Source: an uncultured archaeon
Lineage (GTDB): Archaea; Thermoproteota; Nitrososphaeria; Conexivisphaerales; CALBHZ01
Reading direction: 5' to 3'
NCBI GenBank assembly: GCA_937892815.1
Contig: CALBHZ010000173.1
Location: 1 to 11,496 of the forward strand
Length of the DNA stretch: 11,496 nucleotides
Both the position numbers and the translations under genes were made by a program. The notes under the pieces are model-generated. The model made no database searches. It was not told the DNA's origin and worked only from the letters and a program-made list of their open reading frames with translations. Of this stretch, positions 1 through 7,117 are shown piece by piece. The stretch's first letter is position 1. The number at the start of each line of letters is the position of its first letter.

Positions 1-27
1 GGGCTCGGAGATGTGTATAAGAGACAG
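1..27 (+). other. Residual Nextera (Tn5) sequencing adapter
   Basis: These bases are not organismal DNA. Positions 9-27 are exactly the 19-base Tn5 mosaic end used in Nextera libraries (AGATGTGTATAAGAGACAG). Positions 1-8 (GGGCTCGG) match the end of the Read 2 arm that precedes the mosaic end in that adapter. The genomic sequence therefore begins at about base 28, and this edge is an assembly end, not an arbitrary cut in a chromosome. Confidence 0.96.
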
Positions 28-84
28 TTTTAGATATTGGCTGTGCCAGTGGTTGGTTTATCTCTCAAATTTCCTCCTCTTTCC

Positions 85-1389
85 CTAATTTAGACTGCTT
101 TGGCGTCGATGTTTATCAAGAAGCAATAAGGTATGCTCAGAAATCTTATCCTCATATTTCTTTAAGATTCCCTTTACTATTTCATTTGCATCGCTTCTCT
201 TCATCTTCGATTTACAAACCGCGTAAGCCACTTCGCAAGCCATTCTAGGCTCCACCGGCGTAAACCTATCTTTATACTTATTCCTCGCAGCCCCCATAAC
301 GTACATGTTAGCTCCGCTTACAGCTGTTAGACCGTGTGCTGCGCTCTCATACAGCACCATTTCGGTACATGGGCCGGCTGCGGCCTTCCCCTTTGCAAAA
401 GTTATAATCGAGGTATTGAGCGCGACGCTTTGAGAAGCTAAATTAGTAGCCCATAGAACTTCTCTAGTCGTAGTACAGGATTGTATCATATGCATTGGAA
501 AGCTAGCTTGGAAATGCGCTTGATGAACGAGCAAGCCCTGGAGATGGTATGCTATGGCAATGATGGCGGTTCCTTCCGGTCCTCCACAATATCCTCCTAG
601 TAGAGGACCGGTTAAAGCCGATACAAATTGACCATAGTGATGGAAGTGTAGCATTTTCCTCAATAGGTCGTAGTCCACCTTTAGCTCAGCAAGAGCGCCT
701 ACGAAGCCTCCGTCCGTTACCCATTTTCCCCACTGTGGATGGCTAGCTGCTATTTGTGCGGCATCGGTAGGAGCCGTAGCTACGCTAATGGTGAATATCC
801 CCGGACGGCCAATCCTCCTCGCAGCCTCTTTAACGAGCATTGTATGGGCTACGGATCCCATGACTTCGGATGGTCCTCTAACTTTAATCGCTATCTTATT
901 AATGCGGTCTAAAGCAGGCGAAGATATCCCATCAGCTAATGGATCTTTCATATATCCCATAGTTAACTGGATGTATATTTCCTCGGAACACGCTTGTCCC
1001 ATAGGACCAAAGAGGCAAAATGGAGGATTTTCATCTTCTATTTTCCTCGCTCTCATCTTCCTTTTATCCCTTCCATAACCTACTTCAAACTCCCCTGGCA
1101 GAAGAGCTAGAGCTTCCTTTATCTCCTCTTCCGTAAACAAAATCCTCCTATGAGAGGTAGTACAGTAAGTGCCCGTATTTAGGTATAGATCGAAAGCAGC
1201 TTCAAATGCGCTCTTAGCTAGAGAATCGTCGTTCGGTATCACGTTATTGGGATCATACACTATATCGTACTCCTTAATTACACGTTTTAAGTTGGGAACT
1301 AGGATCTTTAAATCGAAATCGCTCTCGGTACAAATAGGGCCGTGTTCAGCTCTCTCGATTACTTCATCTAACTTATAGGGAGGAACCAT
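85..1389 (-). CDS. mtmB: Pyrrolysine-free MtmB-family corrinoid methyltransferase homologue
   Basis: This 434-residue protein belongs to the monomethylamine:corrinoid methyltransferase (MtmB) family, whose TIM-barrel enzymes move a methyl group from a substrate to a cobalt corrinoid protein. Family landmarks in order are a GTYCTTSHR segment (73-81), GPMG (128-131), GRPG (194-197), LGGYCGG (264-270), TTREVL (307-312), AAGPCTEM (337-344) and EPRMACEVA. In MtmB the pyrrolysine (UAG) lies five residues after GRPG; here that place is Ile201 and the frame has no internal TAG. From memory of the Methanosarcina barkeri enzyme (Pyl202, Glu259, Gln333), the other two pocket positions align with Leu259 and Lys333. 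The barrel is kept but the amine-binding chemistry is probably lost, so the substrate is unknown. MtmB is about 458 residues; the C-terminus here is shorter and ends differently. The stop is TAG, the only one among the genes in this window. No cognate corrinoid protein gene is visible. Confidence 0.85.
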   Translation of the reverse strand: MVPPYKLDEVIERAEHGPICTESDFDLKILVPNLKRVIKEYDIVYDPNNVIPNDDSLAKSAFEAAFDLYLNTGTYCTTSHRRILFTEEEIKEALALLPGEFEVGYGRDKRKMRARKIEDENPPFCLFGPMGQACSEEIYIQLTMGYMKDPLADGISSPALDRINKIAIKVRGPSEVMGSVAHTMLVKEAARRIGRPGIFTISVATAPTDAAQIAASHPQWGKWVTDGGFVGALAELKVDYDLLRKMLHFHHYGQFVSALTGPLLGGYCGGPEGTAIIAIAYHLQGLLVHQAHFQASFPMHMIQSCTTTREVLWATNLASQSVALNTSIITFAKGKAAAGPCTEMVLYESAAHGLTAVSGANMYVMGAARNKYKDRFTPVEPRMACEVAYAVCKSKMKRSDANEIVKGILKKYEDKISEHTLLLLDKHRRQSSLN

Positions 1390-1410
1390 ATCTTCTGAGG
1401 TTCTAAAGTT

Positions 1411-1420
1411 CTATAAAAAC
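1411..1420 (-). promoter_or_regulatory. TATA box of the MtmB homologue
   Basis: On the minus strand GTTTTTATAG lies 22-31 bases ahead of the ATG. That spacing fits a leaderless or nearly leaderless archaeal transcript. It implies the gene is transcribed separately from the exporter gene upstream. Confidence 0.5.
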
Positions 1421-1505
1421 CCTATGTTACCTTTCTCTTCAAAATGGTATATTTTTCATTATTTTTAATTAGTGAGGAAGCTAGGTAATATGTCATGAAA
1501 GTTTC

Positions 1506-2294
1506 TTACACAACGTAACTTATACCGCTTAAGGTAAACTTCAATGATACGTAAAGGAATACCAAACCGAATATGAGCTTAATTAGCCATGTAGGAGTTT
1601 TTGGTACCGCCCTAGCTCCAAGTTGTGCACCAATGATCGTTCCTACCCCTAAAGCTAAAGCGGCAATAATATCTACTAATCCTTGGTAGAGCTTAAACGC
1701 CCCGCTAATAACGGCCATACTTATGAAAGATGGAAGGGAGGTGCCGACGGCTATCCTTACTCCAGCTTTTAGTAAGTAAATAAAGGAAGGCACCAGAGCG
1801 TAGCCTCCTCCCAAACCCACTATCCCGGTTATTACTCCAATGGAAAAGCCTATTAAGCCCTTCATTACGTTGCTCCCAGGAATCGCTTTTCCGCCCTCCC
1901 TATTCAACTTAGGCCTCCGTATCCCTTCGTAGATCATCCTAATTGAAACGTATAGGAAAGCTAGCCCTAAAATAAGGTTCAGTAACCAAATTTGAGAAGA
2001 TACGTAGAAAAACAGTAAGCTTCCAACAACGGCTCCCACCCCTCCGCTTATCCCGACAATTTTCACCGTTTGTAAATCGACGTTCTTTAACCTCAGATGA
2101 GCTATAGCTCCTGATGTAGCGGTTAATATTACAGCCGTTATGGTGGTTCCGATAGCTTCAGGTAAGGGATAGTTGAAAATGAAAACAAGTGTGGGAAGCA
2201 TGATAACGCACCCTCCTATCCCAAGAAGCCCTCCTATAAAACCGGCTAATAAGCCGGTTATCAGAAGCATGGAGATAACAGCTACATCTATCAC
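1506..2294 (-). CDS. TauE/SafE-family anion (sulfite-type) exporter
   Basis: This 262-residue polytopic membrane protein of the TauE/SafE (formerly DUF81) family probably moves sulfite, sulfoacetate or another small anion across the cytoplasmic membrane. It has the family's two-fold repeat. The first half opens with GGLLGIGG (about 21-28) and the second with GIVGLGGG (about 157-164), each followed by hydrophobic helices, for about eight in total. The start is GTG. It is chosen because a TATA box lies 23-31 bases upstream and no in-frame ATG precedes it. The gene diverges from an ArsR-family repressor and is the obvious candidate target of that regulator. The substrate cannot be read from sequence; sulfite, sulfonate and metalloid-related anions are all possible. 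Confidence 0.85.
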   Translation of the reverse strand: MIDVAVISMLLITGLLAGFIGGLLGIGGCVIMLPTLVFIFNYPLPEAIGTTITAVILTATSGAIAHLRLKNVDLQTVKIVGISGGVGAVVGSLLFFYVSSQIWLLNLILGLAFLYVSIRMIYEGIRRPKLNREGGKAIPGSNVMKGLIGFSIGVITGIVGLGGGYALVPSFIYLLKAGVRIAVGTSLPSFISMAVISGAFKLYQGLVDIIAALALGVGTIIGAQLGARAVPKTPTWLIKLIFGLVFLYVSLKFTLSGISYVV

Positions 2295-2316
2295 GGCTAT
2301 ACGTTCTAGATTTATG

Positions 2317-2354
2317 TATTTAAATTTATCTATCTGAACAAAGTTTTTAAATAT
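2317..2354. promoter_or_regulatory. Back-to-back promoters of exporter and ArsR regulator
   Basis: TATTTAAA at 2317-2324 and its reverse complement TTTAAATA at 2346-2353 form a symmetric pair centred near 2335. Read on the minus strand the left copy is 23-31 bases ahead of the exporter GTG. Read on the plus strand the right copy is 24-31 bases ahead of the regulator GTG. A repressor bound between them could block both genes at once; that is inference. Confidence 0.65.
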
Positions 2355-2376
2355 GTGAATTTAAGATGTAACTTCT

Positions 2377-2763
2377 GTGAAGAGAGAAGTAGAAGATAGG
2401 CTTAAAACGTTAGTCAAAAAGGGGGTATGTTCTTTAGATGAGTTAGATAGCTACGTAAGGAAGCTTAAAAGAGTTTTGGAGAGATCTTTTAGCGAGGAAG
2501 AATGCAAAAAGATTTCAGAGTTTTATAAGGCCCTTTCTGATCCAACTAGGGTTAGGATTTTGAAGATGTTAAATATGAGAAGGATGTGCGTATGTGAATT
2601 AACGGCTGTTCTCGATCTATCTCAGCCTACGATAACTCATCATTTAAAGATCATGGAAAGAGCGAAGTTGATAAGGCCTAGGAAAAAGGGGAAGCTTACC
2701 TATTATGAAGTGATCGATTCATCCATCATTAAGAACATGGAAGAGGTGCTGAAGAGAAGATGA
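2377..2763 (+). CDS. ArsR/SmtB-family metal or metalloid-responsive repressor
   Basis: This 128-residue winged-helix DNA-binding protein keeps the ArsR/SmtB signature ALSDPTRVRILKML (52-65). The recognition region is CELTAVLDLSQPTITHHLKI followed by the wing around KKGKLTYYEV (about 103-112). Cys71 and Cys73 form a CVCEL motif at the start of the helix that carries thiol ligands in ArsR and CadC sensors. Cys18 and Cys43 in the N-terminal extension could supply further ligands, as in the alpha3N-type site of CadC; that is inference. Such proteins leave DNA when they bind As(III), Cd(II), Pb(II) or similar ions. The start is GTG, set by a TATA box 24-31 bases upstream. It lies divergent to the TauE-type exporter, the usual arrangement for a local repressor. 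A sulfur or redox signal acting on the same cysteines is an alternative. Confidence 0.85.
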   Translation: MKREVEDRLKTLVKKGVCSLDELDSYVRKLKRVLERSFSEEECKKISEFYKALSDPTRVRILKMLNMRRMCVCELTAVLDLSQPTITHHLKIMERAKLIRPRKKGKLTYYEVIDSSIIKNMEEVLKRR

Positions 2764-2816
2764 ACTGTGGATACTGATAACGATCTCGGTCTTTAATATG
2801 TATGTGAAATTAACGA

Positions 2817-3773
2817 TTAAATATATCTCCTCAGCTTTATGTATATGAGGGGAATTATCGTAGATACCAACATCAGAAGCAACGCGAAGAAATATCCATG
2901 CTCCCAGTACAGCTCCGGCATGTACCTAAAGTTCATTCCGTAAATGCTCGCTATCAAAGTTGGAGGCATGAAGATCGAGGCTATTATCGTAAATATCTTC
3001 ACTATTTCGTTTGTGTTAACCGATATAGACGCCATGTAGACCTCTCCAACATGCCCAACTTGTGAGTATTGAGAATCTATCATATCCATTATCTTCGCTA
3101 TATGATCGTAAACGTCTCTGAAATACTTCAAGTTTTCATCTGAAATTAAGATGTAAATTCCCTTTAAGATCGACCATAAAGCTTCTCTAGTTGGCCATAC
3201 CGTTCTCCTGAAGGTAATCAGCATCCTCCTAATATCGCTCATCTTCGCGATTATCTCTCTCCTAGGGTTTTCCTCTGCCTCTTCTTCAAGCTTCGCTATC
3301 ATCTCTCCTATTTCGTTTAGAAGTTCGAAGTATCTATCGACTATCCTATCAACTACTGCTAGGAAGACGAAGTCAGGAGATAGCTTAAGCGTTTTAGCAA
3401 GTCCGGGCTTGAAATACTTAGATAGTACTTCTTGAACGCATCTGTCCCTCCAATGAACCACTATAACCCAGTTCCTACCTACTATTATGTATACTTCGTT
3501 GACGATAAGATTCTCCTCTCCTAAATCTAATGAGTGTACTACTGTGAAAAGGTGATCTTCGTAATCTTCGACTTTAGGCCTTTGCCCCTTCGTTTGCATA
3601 TCTTCGATTTCTAAGGGATCTATACCGAATTTCTCCTGAATGAAATAGAAATCCGAGTTGGTCGGTTCATTGAGCTCAACGAATATGTAATCCTTCACTT
3701 TCTTTAAATCGGGTATTTTAGCTACATCTATGGATGTTATATTCCCTCCTCTAACTACGACTGATTTGATCAT
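2817..3773 (-). CDS. corA: CorA-family magnesium/divalent cation channel
   Basis: This 318-residue protein is a full-length CorA, a homopentameric membrane channel admitting Mg2+ and sometimes Co2+ or Ni2+. The N-terminal cytoplasmic alpha/beta domain (about 1-130) is followed by long, charged helices (about 130-255). Two C-terminal membrane helices follow (about 258-277 and 294-313). The selectivity motif YGMN is at 278-281, followed by the usual short loop with MPEL. The protein ends with basic residues (KLRRYI), as expected for the cytoplasmic side. The ATG start is supported by a TATA box about 20-29 bases upstream. It is convergent with the ArsR gene and divergent from malic enzyme. ZntB-type zinc transport is a less likely alternative given the intact GMN. 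Confidence 0.93.
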   Translation of the reverse strand: MIKSVVVRGGNITSIDVAKIPDLKKVKDYIFVELNEPTNSDFYFIQEKFGIDPLEIEDMQTKGQRPKVEDYEDHLFTVVHSLDLGEENLIVNEVYIIVGRNWVIVVHWRDRCVQEVLSKYFKPGLAKTLKLSPDFVFLAVVDRIVDRYFELLNEIGEMIAKLEEEAEENPRREIIAKMSDIRRMLITFRRTVWPTREALWSILKGIYILISDENLKYFRDVYDHIAKIMDMIDSQYSQVGHVGEVYMASISVNTNEIVKIFTIIASIFMPPTLIASIYGMNFRYMPELYWEHGYFFALLLMLVSTIIPLIYIKLRRYI

Positions 3774-3792
3774 AATGCTCTTACTTCTCTCT

Positions 3793-3802
3793 TTTACATA
3801 AA
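3793..3802 (-). promoter_or_regulatory. TATA box of corA
   Basis: TTTATGTAAA on the minus strand lies 20-29 bases ahead of the corA ATG, consistent with a leaderless or very short-leader transcript. Confidence 0.4.
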
Positions 3803-3833
3803 TGTATTTCCATCGCCTATTGTCAATTCTGAA

Positions 3834-3869
3834 TAAATATATTACATAACGAGTAAATATATTACATAA
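3834..3869. repeat. 16-base tandem repeat, 20-base period, corA/malic enzyme spacer
   Basis: TAAATATATTACATAA occurs at 3834-3849 and again, identical, at 3854-3869. The copies are separated by CGAG, so the repeat period is 20 bases, close to two helical turns. It lies in the 164-base divergent spacer, about 30 bases upstream of the malic enzyme TATA box and about 60 bases upstream of the corA start. A regulator-binding tandem site is possible; chance in A+T-rich DNA is less likely for a 16-base exact copy. Confidence 0.8.
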
Positions 3870-3896
3870 ATTTAATCCATAAAATATAAAATTAAA

Positions 3897-3905
3897 CTTT
3901 AAATA
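3897..3905 (+). promoter_or_regulatory. TATA box of malic enzyme
   Basis: CTTTAAATA preceded by an A-rich BRE-like stretch lies 33-41 bases ahead of the ATG, giving a leader of roughly ten bases. That leader contains AGGTG six bases before the start, one of the few Shine-Dalgarno-like sequences in the window. The same ACTTTAAATAC core recurs before the VIT1-like gene. Confidence 0.55.
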
Positions 3906-3937
3906 CTTTGTGAATTAACGCGTAAATAGGTGCTGAG

Positions 3938-5320
3938 ATGACCAAAGAGGAAGTTGAGAGACTTCTGGAGAAAGCGAAAAAGCCGGGGCGCTTAGCTCCC
4001 GCATATCACAAGTTTTATGAAGGGAAGTTACAGGTAATGCCTAAGTGTGCTATCAGAAACATGGACGACTTCGCAATTTGGTATACGCCAGGCGTAGCCG
4101 CTCCATGTAGGCTCATAAAGGAAAACAAGGACCTATCATTCGAGTATACGAATAGGTGGAACTACGTAGCGATAGTAAGCGATGGAACGAGGGTTCTGGG
4201 GCTAGGAGATATAGGGCCTGAGGCCGCTATGCCCGTTATGGAGGGGAAGGCTATCCTGTTCAAGTACTTGGGAGGAGTGGATGCGTTCCCCCTCTGCATC
4301 AATACTAAGGATCCAGAGAAGTTCTTGGAATTTTTGGAGATAATTGAGCCTTCTTTCGGTGGAATAAATCTAGAGGATATAGAGAAGCCTAAATGTTACT
4401 ACATTTTAGAGGAGGCGAGGAAGAGGTTGGAGATACCGGTATGGCATGACGATCAACAAGGTACCGCTACGGTCACGCTTGCCGGCTTAATTAACGCCTT
4501 AAAGGTGGTTGGAAAGAAGATAAATGAGGTCGAAATTGCGATGATAGGTGCTGGAGCTGCCAACGTAAAGGGAGCTCACGTATTGATGCTTGCAGGAGCC
4601 GATCCTGGAAAGATCGTAATGGTAGATACTAAGGGAATACTACATGCTGAAAGAGAAGATCTGGAAGACATTAAGAAGAAGGATCCATGGAAGTACGATT
4701 TAGCGATGAAGACCAATAAGGTCGGTAAGAGAGGAGGGATAGCCGAAGCTTTAGAAGGAGCTGACGTTTGTATAGCGGCGTCTAGACCCGGTCCAGGGGT
4801 AATAAAGAAGGAATGGGTAGCGAAGATGGCAGATAACGCCATAGTTTTCGCCTGTGCTAATCCGATACCTGAAATATGGCCTTGGGAAGCTAAGGAGGCC
4901 GGAGCTAAGGTAGTAGCGACCGGGAGAAGCGATTTTCCCAATCAAGTAAACAATAGCTTAGGCTTCCCCGCTATATTTAGAGGAGTACTGGACGTAAGGG
5001 CTAAGACCGTTACAGACGAAATGTGCGTAGCGGCCGCGAAGGCCCTAGCTGAATTCGCTGAGGAAAAGGGAATTAGCGAAGATTATATAATTCCGAAAAT
5101 GGAGGAATGGGAAGTCTATCCTAAGGAGGCCGTAGCCTGTGCTTTGCAGTCTATAAAGCAAGGAGTAGCTAGGGTTAAGCCGAGTAGAGAGGAGCTCTGG
5201 GAGAGAGCGGTTAAGATGATAAAGGAAGCTAGGGAATCGAGCAAGCAGCTAATGGAGGCTGGTTTAATTAAACAACCACCTCCCGAAGAAGAGGTTCTAG
5301 CAAGCTATAAGGACTTTTAA
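3938..5320 (+). CDS. Malic enzyme (malate dehydrogenase, oxaloacetate-decarboxylating)
   Basis: This 460-residue cytoplasmic enzyme oxidatively decarboxylates malate to pyruvate and CO2 with reduction of NAD(P). It can also link TCA-type intermediates to pyruvate for gluconeogenesis. The N-terminal malic domain carries the catalytic tyrosine in YTPGVA (Tyr49), the general-base lysine in MEGKA (Lys104) and metal ligands Glu146, Asp147 and Asp172 (NLED and WHDDQQGTA, the latter at 169-177). The NAD-binding domain opens with GAGAAN (204-209). An aspartate at the end of the next strand (MVDTKG) favours NAD over NADP, which is inference. The start fits the family and the weak Shine-Dalgarno. The C-terminal tail of about 30 residues is rich in Glu, Lys and Pro and is probably lineage-specific. 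The gene stands alone and ends at a T-rich tract. Confidence 0.95.
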   Translation: MTKEEVERLLEKAKKPGRLAPAYHKFYEGKLQVMPKCAIRNMDDFAIWYTPGVAAPCRLIKENKDLSFEYTNRWNYVAIVSDGTRVLGLGDIGPEAAMPVMEGKAILFKYLGGVDAFPLCINTKDPEKFLEFLEIIEPSFGGINLEDIEKPKCYYILEEARKRLEIPVWHDDQQGTATVTLAGLINALKVVGKKINEVEIAMIGAGAANVKGAHVLMLAGADPGKIVMVDTKGILHAEREDLEDIKKKDPWKYDLAMKTNKVGKRGGIAEALEGADVCIAASRPGPGVIKKEWVAKMADNAIVFACANPIPEIWPWEAKEAGAKVVATGRSDFPNQVNNSLGFPAIFRGVLDVRAKTVTDEMCVAAAKALAEFAEEKGISEDYIIPKMEEWEVYPKEAVACALQSIKQGVARVKPSREELWERAVKMIKEARESSKQLMEAGLIKQPPPEEEVLASYKDF

Positions 5321-5325
5321 CCACC

Positions 5326-5337
5326 TTTTTTCTTTTT
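5326..5337 (+). terminator. T-tract terminator after malic enzyme
   Basis: Six Ts, one C and five Ts begin six bases after the malic enzyme stop, typical of archaeal oligo-T termination. No stem-loop precedes it. A TATA box for the next gene follows within about 15 bases, so the two genes are probably separate units. Confidence 0.65.
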
Positions 5338-5349
5338 AATGGTTAAAGG

Positions 5350-5358
5350 CTTATAAAT
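5350..5358 (+). promoter_or_regulatory. TATA box of uracil-DNA glycosylase
   Basis: CTTATAAAT lies 27-35 bases ahead of the TTG at 5385. This places the transcription start at or next to that codon and supports it as a leaderless start. Confidence 0.6.
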
Positions 5359-5384
5359 TTCAAGGTTAAGAATTTCTTAAGGTA

Positions 5385-5975
5385 TTGAACGAGCTTAAGG
5401 AGATAGAGGATGAGATTAGAAGCTGTAAGAAATGTCCTCTCCATTTAAGTAGGAAGAACGCCGTTCCCGGAGAAGGAGGTATAAGCTCTGGAGTTATGTT
5501 CGTAGGAGAGGCTCCTGGATATAATGAGGATATCCAAGGACGGCCCTTCGTAGGAGCGGCCGGCAAGCTCCTTACCGAATTAATAGAAAGAGTTCTAGGC
5601 TTTAAGAGATCCGAAGTATACATAACTAACGTCGTAAAGTGTAGACCTCCTAATAATAGAGATCCCGAAGAGAGCGAAATAGAGATATGTTCTCAATATT
5701 TAGAAAGGCAGATCAAAGCGATAAGGCCTAGCATCGTGATATCCTTAGGTAGGCATTCCACGTTATATTTCCTATCTAAGGCAGGTGTGAAAGCTAGAGG
5801 CATTATGTCGGTGAGGGGTAAGCCATACAAGGTTAGGATATCAGGCGTTTCCTTTACGCTTTTTCCAACTATCCACCCAGCTGCTGCTCTCTATAATCCC
5901 AATCAGAGAAGCATAATAGAAGAGGATTTTAAGAGAATTAGGAACCTATTAGGAGGGATAACGAGGTTCTTTTAA
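5385..5975 (+). CDS. udg: Family 4 uracil-DNA glycosylase (4Fe-4S)
   Basis: This 196-residue base-excision repair enzyme removes uracil left in DNA by cytosine deamination, a frequent lesion at high temperature. All family 4 hallmarks are present. Four cysteines at 14, 17, 86 and 102 bind a 4Fe-4S cluster. The active-site motif GEAPG is at 41-45, followed by GRPFVGAAG (52-60). KCRPPNNRDP begins at Lys85, and the second active-site motif HPAA is at 164-167. The length is normal for the family. The TTG start is chosen because it sits at the expected distance from the TATA box and keeps CxxC close to the N-terminus, as in known members. It lies between malic enzyme and GAPDH, both with their own promoters, so the context says little about function. 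Confidence 0.95.
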   Translation: MNELKEIEDEIRSCKKCPLHLSRKNAVPGEGGISSGVMFVGEAPGYNEDIQGRPFVGAAGKLLTELIERVLGFKRSEVYITNVVKCRPPNNRDPEESEIEICSQYLERQIKAIRPSIVISLGRHSTLYFLSKAGVKARGIMSVRGKPYKVRISGVSFTLFPTIHPAAALYNPNQRSIIEEDFKRIRNLLGGITRFF

Positions 5976-6020
5976 CGAAAAACGTTGCGTAATTTTCAGA
6001 TTGCTTAAGTTCGTTAAATC

Positions 6021-6029
6021 TTTTATATT
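6021..6029 (+). promoter_or_regulatory. TATA box of GAPDH
   Basis: TTTTATATT lies 21-29 bases ahead of the ATG, the textbook spacing for a leaderless archaeal transcript. Confidence 0.65.
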
Positions 6030-6049
6030 CGAATATACATCTCCTATTT

Positions 6050-7078
6050 ATGCCAAGAGTTCTTGTAAATGGAGTAGGAACTATAGGGAAGAGAATAGCA
6101 CATGCTATCAAACTCCAAGACGATATGGAGTTAATAGGGGTAGCCGATATAGCGCCAACCTCTGTCCTGAAGAACGTATTAAGCGAGTTCGGACCTCTAA
6201 ATGGAGTAGACCTATACGCGTCAACCGAGGAGGGCAAGAAGAGCTTAGAGAAAGGCGGACTTAAGGTAAAGGGGTTACTTAAAGATCTACTTGAGAAGAG
6301 GGAAGTTGATTTAATCGTAGATGCAACACCTGGAGGTGTCGGCGCTAAGAATAAGGAGATATATCGAAGGTACGGCGTAAAGGCCGTTTTTCAAGGAGGA
6401 GAGGAAGCGGAAGTAGCCGATATGACCTTCAATGCCGTAGTAAACTACGAAGAAGCGATAGGGAAGGACTTCGTAAGGGTTCCAAGTTGCAATACGACCG
6501 GCTTAGTGAGAACTCTACATGCGCTACACTCCAATATAGGGGTAAACTACGCCTTTATAGCGTTAGCGAGGAGAGCGGCCGATCCATGGGAGTATAAGAA
6601 AGGCCCTATAAATGCGGTGAGCTTCTCAAGCGTCCCTTCTCATCACGCTCCAGATGTTCTAACCGTCTTAAAGGATATAAAGGCGTTCTCTATGGCCATC
6701 GTTATTCCAACTACCCTAGCTCATACGCACATCCTTGAAGTAGAAATGAAGAGGGAAGCGAGTTTGGAAGAGGTGTTAAACGCCTTTGAGAAGCAAACAA
6801 GGGTTATATTACTAGACATGAAGGAATATCCATCTACATCTATGATAATTGAAAAGTTTAGAGATTACTGCAGATCGAGATACGATATGTATGAGATAGC
6901 GGTTATTAAGGATTCGGTGAACGTAGAGGGCAGAAGAGTTAGATGGTTTCAAGTCGTGCATCAAGAAGCGGACGTAGTACCTGAGAACGTGGATGCTATA
7001 AGAGCGATGCTTAAAATTGAGGAAGATAAATGGAAATCCATAGAGAAGACCAATAGATCTCTAGGGATTATAAAGTGA
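6050..7078 (+). CDS. gap: Type II (archaeal) glyceraldehyde-3-phosphate dehydrogenase
   Basis: This 342-residue cytoplasmic enzyme interconverts glyceraldehyde-3-phosphate and 1,3-bisphosphoglycerate using NAD(P). In many archaea this form serves mainly gluconeogenesis. It is the archaeal type II form, recognised by the N-terminal VNGVGTIGKR nucleotide-binding turn (6-15), DATPGG (91-96), FQGGE (114-118) and the catalytic cysteine in SCNTTGL (Cys147). The tail region contains SSVPSHHAPD and TTLAHTH, also typical. Length is standard and no key residue is missing. The ATG is preceded by an excellent TATA box and almost no leader. Phosphoglycerate kinase, often adjacent in archaea, is not next to it. 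The gene ends 39 bases before the aIF2B-like gene, which has its own promoter. Confidence 0.97.
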   Translation: MPRVLVNGVGTIGKRIAHAIKLQDDMELIGVADIAPTSVLKNVLSEFGPLNGVDLYASTEEGKKSLEKGGLKVKGLLKDLLEKREVDLIVDATPGGVGAKNKEIYRRYGVKAVFQGGEEAEVADMTFNAVVNYEEAIGKDFVRVPSCNTTGLVRTLHALHSNIGVNYAFIALARRAADPWEYKKGPINAVSFSSVPSHHAPDVLTVLKDIKAFSMAIVIPTTLAHTHILEVEMKREASLEEVLNAFEKQTRVILLDMKEYPSTSMIIEKFRDYCRSRYDMYEIAVIKDSVNVEGRRVRWFQVVHQEADVVPENVDAIRAMLKIEEDKWKSIEKTNRSLGIIK

Positions 7079-7084
7079 AATCGA

Positions 7085-7093
7085 AAATATTTA
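7085..7093 (+). promoter_or_regulatory. TATA box of aIF2B-like gene
   Basis: AAATATTTA, just after a CGAA-type BRE, lies 25-33 bases ahead of the GTG at 7118, within the 39-base gap after GAPDH. It supports a leaderless GTG start. Confidence 0.55.
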
Positions 7094-7117
7094 TCTCTTC
7101 ATATTTTCACCTATAAT

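Noticed and set aside
9..27. Tn5 transposon end (mobile element)
   Set aside because: The mosaic end is followed by no transposon genes and is preceded by Nextera Read 2 arm sequence, so it is library adapter.
788..1378. Plus-strand open frames of 96 and 69 codons
   Set aside because: They lie entirely antisense to the well-supported MtmB homologue and have no family resemblance or promoter.
85..1389. Pyrrolysine-containing MtmB
   Set aside because: No in-frame TAG exists inside the gene, and the expected pyrrolysine position is isoleucine. The only TAG is the terminal stop, and readthrough would add just eight residues.
2764..2816. Small RNA in the ArsR/corA gap
   Set aside because: GATGAAC and CTGA are present but spaced too closely for a C/D RNA, and the gap is only 53 bases between convergent genes.
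4576..4945. Minus-strand open frames inside malic enzyme
   Set aside because: They are antisense shadows of a fully conserved enzyme region; the translations are low-complexity and unlike any family.
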